The notes below the pieces were generated by a model. The model did no database searches. It saw nothing but the letters and a program-made list of their open reading frames with translations, and was not told the DNA's origin. The translations under genes were made by a program, and so were the position numbers. Positions 23,258 through 30,632 of a stretch of 42,430 nucleotides of DNA are shown piece by piece. The DNA is from Streptomyces sp. SID486. Lineage in GTDB: Bacteria; Actinomycetota; Actinomycetes; Streptomycetales; Streptomycetaceae. The number at the start of each line of letters is the position of its first letter. The stretch's first letter is position 1. The stretch lies in NCBI RefSeq assembly GCF_009865385.1, contig NZ_WWJT01000632.1:1-42430 (forward strand). The letters run 5' to 3'.

Positions 23258-24217
23258 TCAGGACACGGGGGCGGCGCGGAACCGGCGGCGGTATTCGGCC
23301 GGAGGCGTGCCGAGGGTGCGCAGGAAGGCGCGGCGCATGGCCTCCGGCGTGCCGTAGCCGCTGGCCCGGGCGATCTGCTCGACGCCGTCGGTGGTGTCCT
23401 CCAGCAGGCGGCGCGCGTGTTCGAGGCGGACCCGGTCGACGTACCGGCCGGGCGTCATGCCCGTCTCGGCCCGGAAGGCGCGGGCGAAGTGGCGCGGGGA
23501 CAGGGCGGCGCGGGCGGCCAGCGCCTCGACACCGAGGTCGCCGTCCGGGTGCTCGGTGATCCACTGCTGGACGTCCCGCAGCGGCTCCCGCCGGGCCGTC
23601 TGGGCGGCCAGCTGGGCGCTGAACTGGGCCTGGTTGCCCGGCCTGCGCAGGAACACCACCAGATGGCGGGCGATGGCGAGGGCCGCCCGCCGGCCGAGGT
23701 CCTCCTCCACCAGCGCCAGGGCGAGGTCGATGCCCGCGGTGACCCCGGCGGAGGTGGACACGTGCCCGTCCCGGACGAAGATCGGGTCGGGGTCGACGCG
23801 TACCGCGGGGTGGTCCCGGGCGAGCTCCTCGCAGTACGCCCAGTGGGTGGTGACGCGCCGGCCGTCCAGCAGCCCGGCGCGGGCCAGCGGGACGGCGCCG
23901 GTGCAGACCGAGACCAGACGCACGGCCTGCGGGCCGTGCGCGCGCAGCCACTCCACCAGCCGCGGGTCCGGGTGCTGGGTGCCGAGGCCGCCGGGGACCA
24001 GCAGGGTGTGCGGATCCGCCTCGTCCGCCAGCGACCCGTCCGGTACGAGGGTCAGCCCGCTGGAGGTGCGCACCGGCGCGCCGTCCAGGGAGGCCGTGCG
24101 GATCCGGTACGAGCCCGGGGTGTGCAGCTCGGCACCGGCGAAGACTTCCAGCGGGCCGGTGACGTCGAGGCTCTGGAGGCCGTCGCAGACGACGAGGAGG
24201 ACGGTTCGCTGGGCCAT
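23258..24217 (-). CDS. GlxA-family transcriptional regulator (DJ-1/PfpI domain plus AraC HTH)
   Basis: A 319-residue regulator. Residues 5-185 form a DJ-1/PfpI amidotransferase-like domain with the nucleophile-elbow Cys105 (SVCTGAVPLARAGLL) and HWAYCEEL. Residues 215-315 are an AraC-type double helix-turn-helix (LSPRHFARAFRAETGMTPGRY; ASGYGTPEAMRRAFLRTLG). The sensor domain likely binds a small metabolite; related members respond to nitric oxide, carnitine/betaine-type compounds or control development, but nothing here picks one. ATG 24217. Divergent from the LPFR small gene, which could be a target or unrelated. Confidence 0.92.
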   Translation of the reverse strand: MAQRTVLLVVCDGLQSLDVTGPLEVFAGAELHTPGSYRIRTASLDGAPVRTSSGLTLVPDGSLADEADPHTLLVPGGLGTQHPDPRLVEWLRAHGPQAVRLVSVCTGAVPLARAGLLDGRRVTTHWAYCEELARDHPAVRVDPDPIFVRDGHVSTSAGVTAGIDLALALVEEDLGRRAALAIARHLVVFLRRPGNQAQFSAQLAAQTARREPLRDVQQWITEHPDGDLGVEALAARAALSPRHFARAFRAETGMTPGRYVDRVRLEHARRLLEDTTDGVEQIARASGYGTPEAMRRAFLRTLGTPPAEYRRRFRAAPVS

Positions 24218-24357
24218 GACTCGATTGTTCGGGGGTCCGGGGATGGCCGCAACGACTCCCTCCCCACTTTTTCGGCCATGCGGGATTCCGCGGTGCCGCG
24301 CGGAGGCACCCGGGTCCCCGCTCCGGTCACCGGGACCGGACGGGAAGGAGTGCTCTC

Positions 24358-24489
24358 GTGTTCCGTGCCCTCGCAGACGTACTGCGGCAGATCGGCGGGG
24401 CCGTCGCCACGGTGGTCACGCTCCCGTTCCGGGCACTCGCCCGGCTGTTCGGCGGGGCGTCGTCCGCCGCGCGCGGGAGCCGGGCCTGA
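24358..24489 (+). CDS. LPFR-motif small protein
   Basis: A 43-residue ORF: GTG at 24358 with AAGGAG 8 nt upstream, TGA at 24487. The product begins VFRALADVLRQIGGAV and continues to TLPFRALARLFGG, then a short Ser/Ala/Arg tail. It is an amphipathic or short membrane-seeking helix rich in Ala/Val/Leu with basic residues. The LPFRAL(A)RLF core is one I know from small actinobacterial proteins called LPFR-motif proteins; function unknown. Nearly all codons end in G or C, and a 19-bp terminator stem follows 7 bp after the stop, so it looks like its own transcription unit. Confidence 0.75.
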   Translation: MFRALADVLRQIGGAVATVVTLPFRALARLFGGASSAARGSRA

Positions 24490-24496
24490 CCCCGGA

Positions 24497-24550
24497 CCCG
24501 GGTACGCCGGGGCGCGCCGGCCGCCACCGGGGCGCCCCGGCGTACCCGGG
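24497..24550 (+). terminator. Very strong terminator hairpin after the LPFR gene
   Basis: CCCGGGTACGCCGGGGCGC (24497-24515) pairs perfectly with GCGCCCCGGCGTACCCGGG (24532-24550): a 19-bp stem with a 16-nt loop that can itself pair. It lies between the 43-residue gene and tex. Confidence 0.85.
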
Positions 24551-24702
24551 CCGGCCGCGGCCGGTGACGGATGCCTCGCGCGGGTGACCGCCGTCGCACC
24601 CGGCCGCACCGGCGCCCCGCCGGGGACCGCCCTGATCCCCGGTTGTCGGTGTCACCTGCCACAATTGCCGCGCAACCCCAGTGGAGAAGGCGGTACGGCA
24701 TC

Positions 24703-27171
24703 GTGACGACACCCGGGTCCCTCGCAGCAGGGTCCATCGAAGGCAGGATCGCCGAGGAGCTCGGCGTCCGGGAGCGGCAGGTGAAGGCCGCGGTGGAGCT
24801 GCTCGACAGCGGTTCGACGGTGCCCTTCATCGCGCGCTACCGCAAGGAAGCGACCGAGATGCTCGACGACGCGCAGCTGCGCACGCTCGAGGAACGGCTG
24901 CGCTACCTGCGGGAGCTGGAGGAGCGGCGGACCGCGATCCTGGAGTCGGTGCGGGAGCAGGGCAAGCTCACCGAGGAGCTGGAGGCGCGGATCCGCGGCG
25001 CGGAGACGAAGGCCCGGCTCGAGGACGTCTACCTCCCCTACAAGCCCAAGCGGCGCACCAAGGCGCAGATCGCGCGCGAGGCGGGTCTGGAGCCGCTCGC
25101 GGAGGGGCTGCTGACCGATCCGTCGGTGGAACCCGCGGCGGCCGCCGCGGCCTTCGTGGACGCCGACAAGGGCGTGGCCGATGCGCAGGCGGCGCTGGAC
25201 GGCGCGCGGGCGATCCTCACCGAGCGGTTCTCCGAGGACGCCGACCTGATCGGCGAGCTGCGCGAACGCATGTGGGTGCGCGGCCGGCTGGCCGCGAAGG
25301 TGCGGGAGGGCAAGGAGGAGGCGGGCGCCAAGTTCGCCGACTACTTCGACTTCACCGAGCCGTTCACCGAGCTGCCCTCGCACCGGATCCTGGCGATGCT
25401 GCGCGGGGAGAAGGAGGAGGTCCTGGACCTCGTCCTGGAGCCGGAGGAGGCCACCGAGGGCCCCTCGTCGTACGAGGGCGTCGTCGCCTCCCGGTTCGGG
25501 ATCGCCGACCGGGGCCGGCCGGCCGACAAGTGGCTGACCGACACGGTCCGCTGGGCGTGGCGCACCCGCATCCTGGTGCACCTCGGTATCGACCTGCGGC
25601 TGCGGCTGCGCACGGCCGCCGAGGACGAGGCGGTGAACGTGTTCGCGGCGAACCTGCGGGACCTGCTCCTCGCCGCCCCGGCCGGCACCCGCGCGACGCT
25701 CGGCCTCGACCCCGGTTTCCGTACGGGGGTGAAGGTGGCGGTGGTCGACGCCACCGGCAAGGTGGTCGCCACGGACGTGATCCACCCGCACGTGCCGGCC
25801 AACAAGTGGGACGAGGCGCTCACCAGGCTGGCGCGGCTGGCCGCGGAGCACGCGGTCGAACTGGTCGCGATCGGCAACGGCACGGCGTCCCGCGAGACCG
25901 ACAAGCTCGCGGGTGAACTGATCGCCAGGCACCCGGAGTTGAAGCTCACCAAGGTGATGGTGTCCGAGGCGGGCGCGTCGGTGTACTCGGCGTCGGAGTA
26001 CGCCTCGCGGGAGCTGCCGGACATGGACGTGTCGCTGCGGGGCGCGGTCTCCATCGCGCGCCGGCTGCAGGACCCGCTGGCCGAGCTGGTGAAGATCGAC
26101 CCGAAGTCGATCGGTGTCGGCCAGTACCAGCACGACCTGTCCGAGGTGAAGCTGTCCCGCTCGCTGGACGCCGTGGTCGAGGACTGTGTGAACGGCGTCG
26201 GTGTGGACGTCAACACCGCGTCCGTGCCGCTGCTCTCCCGGGTGTCCGGCATCTCCTCGGGTCTCGCCGAGAACATCGTGGCGCACCGGGACGCGAACGG
26301 GCCGTTCACCTCGCGCTCCGAGCTGAAGAAGGTGGCGCGGCTCGGCCCGAAGGCGTACGAGCAGTGCGCGGGCTTCCTGCGGATCCGCGGCGGCGACCCG
26401 CTGGACGCCTCCAGCGTGCACCCCGAGGCGTACCCGGTGGTGCGCCGCATGGTGAAGACCACGGGCCAGGAGGTGGCCTCCCTCATCGGCAACACGGGCG
26501 TGCTGCGCTCCCTGCGGCCGGCCGACTTCGTGGACGACACCTTCGGTCTGCCGACCGTCACCGACATCCTCAAGGAGCTGGAGAAGCCGGGCCGCGACCC
26601 GCGGCCGGGCTTCCGGACGGCCACCTTCAAGGAGGGCGTGGAGAAGATCTCCGACCTGTCGGCGGGCATGATCCTGGAGGGCGTCGTCACCAACGTGGCC
26701 GCCTTCGGCGCGTTCGTGGACGTCGGTGTCCACCAGGACGGTCTGGTGCACGTGTCGGCGATGTCGAAGACGTTCGTCAAGGACCCGCGCGATGTCGCCA
26801 AGCCCGGTGACATCGTCAAGGTGAAGGTCGTGGACGTCGACATCCCGCGCAAGCGCATCGCCCTGACCCTGCGGCTGGACGACGAGGCCGCACCGCAGGG
26901 CGAGGGCGGCGGCCGGCAGCAGCGCGGCGGCGGTGCCCGGCCGCCCCAGCAGCGGCAGGGCGGCGGCCAGCGGCAGGACGGCGGCCGACGGCAGGACGGC
27001 CAGCGGCAGGACGGCGGCCAACGGCAAGGGCGTGGCGGTGGCGGTGGCGGTGGCGGCCAGCGGCAGGGCCGTGGCGGCGACCGCGGCGGCCGGCAGGCCC
27101 CGGCACCGGCCAACAGCGCGATGGCGGACGCGTTGCGCCGCGCTGGTCTGCTGGACCCGAAGAAGCGCTGA
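24703..27171 (+). CDS. tex: Tex-family RNA-binding transcriptional accessory protein
   Basis: Cytosolic nucleic-acid-binding protein of 822 residues, homologous to bacterial Tex and eukaryotic Spt6. The Tex N-terminal helical domain includes [20 protein letters not shown] (residues 36-55). A YqgF/RNase-H-like domain starts near 333 ([16 protein letters not shown]), helix-hairpin-helix motifs lie near 502-560 ([16 protein letters not shown]) and an S1 domain near 654-725 ([20 protein letters not shown]). The last 96 residues are a Gln/Arg/Gly-rich low-complexity tail of GGQRQ-type repeats ending in [16 protein letters not shown] at 24703 has GGAGAAGG upstream at a long spacing. A terminator stem follows directly. 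Confidence 0.96.
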   Translation: MTTPGSLAAGSIEGRIAEELGVRERQVKAAVELLDSGSTVPFIARYRKEATEMLDDAQLRTLEERLRYLRELEERRTAILESVREQGKLTEELEARIRGAETKARLEDVYLPYKPKRRTKAQIAREAGLEPLAEGLLTDPSVEPAAAAAAFVDADKGVADAQAALDGARAILTERFSEDADLIGELRERMWVRGRLAAKVREGKEEAGAKFADYFDFTEPFTELPSHRILAMLRGEKEEVLDLVLEPEEATEGPSSYEGVVASRFGIADRGRPADKWLTDTVRWAWRTRILVHLGIDLRLRLRTAAEDEAVNVFAANLRDLLLAAPAGTRATLGLDPGFRTGVKVAVVDATGKVVATDVIHPHVPANKWDEALTRLARLAAEHAVELVAIGNGTASRETDKLAGELIARHPELKLTKVMVSEAGASVYSASEYASRELPDMDVSLRGAVSIARRLQDPLAELVKIDPKSIGVGQYQHDLSEVKLSRSLDAVVEDCVNGVGVDVNTASVPLLSRVSGISSGLAENIVAHRDANGPFTSRSELKKVARLGPKAYEQCAGFLRIRGGDPLDASSVHPEAYPVVRRMVKTTGQEVASLIGNTGVLRSLRPADFVDDTFGLPTVTDILKELEKPGRDPRPGFRTATFKEGVEKISDLSAGMILEGVVTNVAAFGAFVDVGVHQDGLVHVSAMSKTFVKDPRDVAKPGDIVKVKVVDVDIPRKRIALTLRLDDEAAPQGEGGGRQQRGGGARPPQQRQGGGQRQDGGRRQDGQRQDGGQRQGRGGGGGGGGQRQGRGGDRGGRQAPAPANSAMADALRRAGLLDPKKR

Positions 27172-27176
27172 CCACC

Positions 27177-27214
27177 GGGGCCGGGCCGACTGCCACGGCG
27201 GTGGGCCCGGCCCC
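27177..27214 (+). terminator. Terminator hairpin after tex
   Basis: GGGGCCGGGCC (27177-27187) pairs perfectly with GGCCCGGCCCC (27204-27214), an 11-bp stem with a 16-nt loop starting 5 bp after the tex stop. Confidence 0.8.
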
Positions 27215-27252
27215 GCCCGGCGCGGTTCTCCGTGCGCATCGGGGCAGCCGCC

Positions 27253-27393
27253 TCATGCCTGGGCGAGCGGGGCGACGGGCCCGGTGGCGCCGGAGGCAGA
27301 GCCCGGCAGCGCCGTGACGCGCTCGATGACGAGCCCCGTCAGCACGGCCGCCGCGATCACGAGCGCCTTCGCCCCCTCGGTCGCGGGATGCAC
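27253..27393 (-). CDS. Possible 46-residue small membrane protein
   Basis: GTG at 27393 opens VHPATEGAKALVIAAAV; one hydrophobic segment (about residues 11-23, LVIAAAVLTGLVI) is followed by ERVTALPG and a Gly/Ala/Pro-rich end. Apart from three codons every third base is G or C, while the in-frame codons upstream of this GTG lose that bias, which supports both coding and the start. No strong ribosome site is visible. It lies alone in the 369-bp gap between tex and the ABC-F gene (27,172-27,540); the rest of the gap holds the tex terminator and nothing else I can support. Not recognised; could be non-coding. Confidence 0.4.
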   Translation of the reverse strand: MHPATEGAKALVIAAAVLTGLVIERVTALPGSASGATGPVAPLAQA

Positions 27394-27540
27394 GTACCCG
27401 ACAGCGGATGGCCGTGAGCGCACCGGGACCGGCTGCGCCTGACGGCGGAGCGGACCCCGGACAAGCCCGTCGCCCCGGGGCAGCGGCGCTCCTGGCGTCT
27501 TCGGGCACGCCCCGGACACGGCGGCCGGTGGAGCGCGAGG

Positions 27541-29178
27541 CTAGCGCTCCGTCACCTTGCCGGCGGCCACCTCCAGGCGGCGGGTCAGCCGGACCGCGTC
27601 CAGCATGCGCCGGTCGTGGGTGACCAGCAGCAGCGTGCCCTCGTAGGCGTCGAGGGCCGACTCCAGCTGCTCGATGGCCGGCAGGTCCAGGTGGTTCGTC
27701 GGCTCGTCCAGGACGAGGAGGTTGACCCCCCGGCCCTGGAGCAGGGCCAGCGCGGCGCGGGTGCGTTCGCCCGGGGAGAGGGACTCGGCGGGACGCAGTA
27801 CGTGGTCCGCCTTCAGACCGAACTTGGCCAGCAGGGTGCGGACCTCGGCCGGTTCGGTGTCCGGGACGGCCGCGCCGAAGGCGTCGAGCAGGGTCTCGGT
27901 GCCGTGGAACAGCTTGCGGGCCTGGTCGACCTCGCCGACCAGCACACCGGAGCCGAGGCCCGCGTGGCCGCTGTCCAGCGGGATCCGGCCCAGCAGGGCG
28001 CCGAGCAGGGTGGACTTCCCGGCGCCGTTGACCCCCGTGACGGCGATCCGGTCCGCCCAGTCGACCTGCAACGACACCGGTCCGAACGAGAAGTCGCCGC
28101 GGCGGACCTCGGCGTCCCGGAGTGTCGCCACGACCGCGCCCGACCGTGGGGCGGACGCGATCTCCATGCGCAGCTCCCACTCCTTGCGCGGCTCCTCGAC
28201 GACGTCGAGGCGTTCGATCATGCGCTGGGTCTGCCGGGCCTTGGCGGCCTGCTTCTCGCTGGCCTCGCTGCGGAACTTGCGGCCGAGCTTGTCGTTGTCG
28301 GCCGCCTTCCGCCGGGCGTTCTTCACGCCCTTGTCCATCCAGGCCCGCTGCATCTGCGCGCGGTCCTGGAGGGCGCCCTTCTTGTCGGCGTACTCCTCGT
28401 ACTCCTCGCGGGCGTGCCGGCGGGCCACCTCCCGCTCCTCGAGGTAGGCCGCGTAGCCGCCGCCGTAGAGGTTGATCTGCTGCTGGGCCAGGTCGAGTTC
28501 GAGGATCTTGGTGACGGTGCGGGTGAGGAACTCGCGGTCGTGGCTGACGACGACCGTGCCCGCGCGCAGGCCGGTGACGAACCGTTCCAGACGCTCCAGG
28601 CCGTCCAGATCCAGGTCGTTGGTGGGCTCGTCCAGGAGGAAGACGTCGTAGCGGGACAGCAGCAGCGAGGCGAGGCCGGCGCGGGCCGCCTGGCCGCCGG
28701 AGAGGGCGGTCATCGGCTGGTCCAGGTCCACGGCCAGGCCGAGGGAGTCGGCGACCTCCTCCGCGCGCTCCTCCAGGTCGGCGCCGCCGAGCCCCAGCCA
28801 GCGTTCCAGCGCGGTCGCGTAGGCGTCGTCGGCGCCGGGCGCGCCGTCCACCAGTGCCTGGGTGGCCTCGTCCATGACCCGCTGGGCCTCGGCGACGCCG
28901 GTGCGGCGGGCCAGGAACTCCCGGACGGTCTCCCCCGGCCGGCGCTCCGGTTCCTGCGGCAGGTGGCCGACGGTCGCGGACGGCGGGGACAGCCGCAGCT
29001 CGCCCTGCTCGGGCGGGACGAGTCCGGCGAGCATCCGCAGCAGCGTCGACTTGCCCGCGCCGTTGGCGCCGACCAGGCCGATCACGTCACCGGGCGCGAC
29101 GACCAGGTCGAGCCCGGCGAACAGGGAGCGGTCGCCGTGCCCGGCGGCGAGGTTCTTGGCAACGAGGGTGGCAGTCAT
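27541..29178 (-). CDS. ABC-F family ATP-binding protein
   Basis: Soluble tandem ATPase of 545 residues without membrane partner; ABC-F proteins act on the ribosome, as translation factors or antibiotic-resistance proteins. First domain: GANGAGKST (37-45), LSGGQAAR, LLDEPTNDLDL and SHDREFL. A charged linker of about 80 residues (EREVARRHAREEYEEYADKK onward) follows. Second domain: GVNGAGKST, LSPGERTR, LVLDEPTNHLDL and THDRRML. ATG at 29178; TAAAAT (plus-strand ATTTTA, 29189-29194) is 10 nt upstream and a likely -10, giving a very short leader. A resistance or a housekeeping role cannot be separated without subfamily analysis; no biosynthetic cluster is adjacent. Confidence 0.93.
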   Translation of the reverse strand: MTATLVAKNLAAGHGDRSLFAGLDLVVAPGDVIGLVGANGAGKSTLLRMLAGLVPPEQGELRLSPPSATVGHLPQEPERRPGETVREFLARRTGVAEAQRVMDEATQALVDGAPGADDAYATALERWLGLGGADLEERAEEVADSLGLAVDLDQPMTALSGGQAARAGLASLLLSRYDVFLLDEPTNDLDLDGLERLERFVTGLRAGTVVVSHDREFLTRTVTKILELDLAQQQINLYGGGYAAYLEEREVARRHAREEYEEYADKKGALQDRAQMQRAWMDKGVKNARRKAADNDKLGRKFRSEASEKQAAKARQTQRMIERLDVVEEPRKEWELRMEIASAPRSGAVVATLRDAEVRRGDFSFGPVSLQVDWADRIAVTGVNGAGKSTLLGALLGRIPLDSGHAGLGSGVLVGEVDQARKLFHGTETLLDAFGAAVPDTEPAEVRTLLAKFGLKADHVLRPAESLSPGERTRAALALLQGRGVNLLVLDEPTNHLDLPAIEQLESALDAYEGTLLLVTHDRRMLDAVRLTRRLEVAAGKVTER

Positions 29179-29188
29179 CAGGACGCCG

Positions 29189-29194
29189 ATTTTA
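29189..29194 (-). promoter_or_regulatory. Candidate -10 box of the ABC-F gene
   Basis: TAAAAT on the minus strand, an AT-rich island in a GC-rich background, 10 nt before the ATG at 29178. No clear -35. The transcript would have a leader of only a few bases. Confidence 0.4.
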
Positions 29195-29279
29195 GTGGCG
29201 CCCCCGGTTCCTCCCCACCACCCTCCGCGTCGCCCACCGGATCGGTTCCCCGGGCTGACGGAGCCGGCCGCACAGGGCC

Positions 29280-29291
29280 TATCGTCCTGGC
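29280..29291 (+). promoter_or_regulatory. Candidate leaderless -10 box of the D-amino-acid-oxidase-like gene
   Basis: TATCGT (29280-29285) ends 6 nt before the ATG at 29292, and no ribosome site is present. This fits a leaderless mRNA. Confidence 0.4.
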
Positions 29292-30230
29292 ATGGGCATC
29301 GCGCCGGAGGACGAAGTGATCGTGGTCGGTGGCGGGGTCGCCGGTCTGACGACGGCCGTGCTGCTGGCCGAGTCCGGGCGGCGGGTGCGGGTGTGGGCGC
29401 GGGAGCCGGCCGAGCGTACGACGTCCGCGGTCGCCGGCGGCCTGTGGTGGCCGTACCGCATCGAGCCTGAGCCGCTGGCCGGCGCGTGGGCGCTGGAGTC
29501 CCTCGATGTGTACGAGGGGCTGGCGGAGCGGCCGGTGGAGACGGGGGTGCGGCTGGTCGACGGCGTCCACCAGGGGGCCCGGCTGGACGAGCTGGGCGCC
29601 TGGGCGGGCCGGGTGCCGGGACTGCGGGCGGTGGCCGGGGGGCTGGCGGCGCGGTTGCCGGTGATCGACATGCCGGTGCATCTGGCGTGGCTGCGGCGGC
29701 GGCTGGTGCGGGCCGGGGGCACGGTGGAGCTGCGCGAGGTGACCGACCTGGCCGCCGTGCCGGCTCCGGTGGTGGTCAACTGCGCCGGGCTCGGGGCCCG
29801 TTCGCTGGTGCCGGACCCGGTGGTGCGTCCGGTGCGCGGGCAGCTGGTCGTGGTGGAGAACCCGGGCGTCACCGACTGGTTCACCGCCGTCGACCACTCC
29901 TCGGCCACCTCCACCTACCTCATTCCGCAGCCGGACCGGCTGCTTCTGGGCGGCACGGCCGAGGAGGACGACTGGTCCCTGGAACCGGATCCGGACACGG
30001 CCGCGGCGATCGTCGCCCGCTGTGCGGCGGTCCGGCCGGAGGTCGCCGGGGCCCGTGTCCTCGCGCACCGGGTGGGGCTACGGCCCGCCCGGGAGGCGGT
30101 CCGCCTGGAACGGCAGCCGCTCCCCGACGGCCGCGCGCTGGTGCACAACTACGGCCACGGCGGAGCCGGCGTCACGGTCGCCTGGGGCTGCGCCCGCCAG
30201 ACGACGTCCCTGACGTTCCCCCCGACCTGA
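29292..30230 (+). CDS. FAD-dependent oxidoreductase, D-amino-acid oxidase family
   Basis: A 312-residue flavoenzyme of the DAO/glycine-oxidase family that would oxidise an amino acid to the imino acid with oxygen. The FAD-binding VIVVGGGVAGLTTAVLLAESG is at residues 9-29 and VAGGLWWPYRIEP near 47-59 resembles the DAAO substrate block. Near the C-terminus come LRPAREAVRLE, including the conserved Arg that binds the substrate carboxylate, and HNYGHGGAGVTVAWGCA. Length and these motifs fit true D-amino-acid oxidases better than sarcosine oxidases. No obvious C-terminal peroxisome-type signal. It stands alone, divergent from the ABC-F gene; substrate is unproven. Confidence 0.9.
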   Translation: MGIAPEDEVIVVGGGVAGLTTAVLLAESGRRVRVWAREPAERTTSAVAGGLWWPYRIEPEPLAGAWALESLDVYEGLAERPVETGVRLVDGVHQGARLDELGAWAGRVPGLRAVAGGLAARLPVIDMPVHLAWLRRRLVRAGGTVELREVTDLAAVPAPVVVNCAGLGARSLVPDPVVRPVRGQLVVVENPGVTDWFTAVDHSSATSTYLIPQPDRLLLGGTAEEDDWSLEPDPDTAAAIVARCAAVRPEVAGARVLAHRVGLRPAREAVRLERQPLPDGRALVHNYGHGGAGVTVAWGCARQTTSLTFPPT

Positions 30231-30619
30231 ACCCCCGACACCACCCACCAGGGGACACGGGCACCTGTGCCACGCACAGCCGGCCACCGCGAACCGACAC
30301 CACCGCAACCCCCCAGGGGCGCGAGGAACTGCGCGAGCAACCCACCACGACCCGCAGCCCGCCACCACGCCCCCTCCCCACCCCTTCCCCCGGCCCGGGC
30401 CGGGGCGGCACGCCCGGCGGGGAGGGACAAGCCGGGGGCCGGGCCGGGGAGGCCAGCCGGGGGGAGGGACAAGCCGGGGGCCGGGGCCAAGGGTCGACCC
30501 GGGGTGGCGGTCCCGGGGGCCGTGGCGGAGGCGTCAGCCCGCGGTCGGGCGTAAGACCGGGGTCGGCGTCAGGCCGGGGGCGGCGTCAGGCCGGGGTCGG
30601 CGTCAGGTCGGGGTCGGCG
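30231..30619. repeat. Repeat-rich 389-bp intergenic region without genes
   Basis: Four elements are visible. GGCACCTGTGCC (30260-30271) is a small hairpin. A block at about 30308-30360 containing CCCCAGGGGCGCGAGGAACT, followed by GCGCGAGC, resembles a dispersed extragenic sequence I recall from many Streptomyces genomes. GGGGAGGGACAAGCCGGGGG (25-bp unit) occurs at 30419 and 30461, 42 bp apart. A 17-bp tandem array starts at 30548. I see no ORF with coding-like codon use. Confidence 0.7.
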
Positions 30620-30632
30620 TCAGGCCGCTGGA
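30548..30632. repeat. 17-bp tandem repeat array reaching into the peptidase stop codon
   Basis: Five units of consensus GGCGTCAGGCCGGGGTC start at 30548, 30565, 30582, 30599 and 30616. The first is degenerate (GGCGTAAGACCGGGGTC) and the last runs into the S15-type hydrolase gene, whose TGA (30620-30622 on the minus strand) lies inside the unit. There are no unique spacers, so it is not CRISPR. Confidence 0.85.

Noticed and set aside
30548..30632. CRISPR array
   Set aside because: The repeats are directly adjacent 17-bp units without unique spacers, and there are no cas genes.
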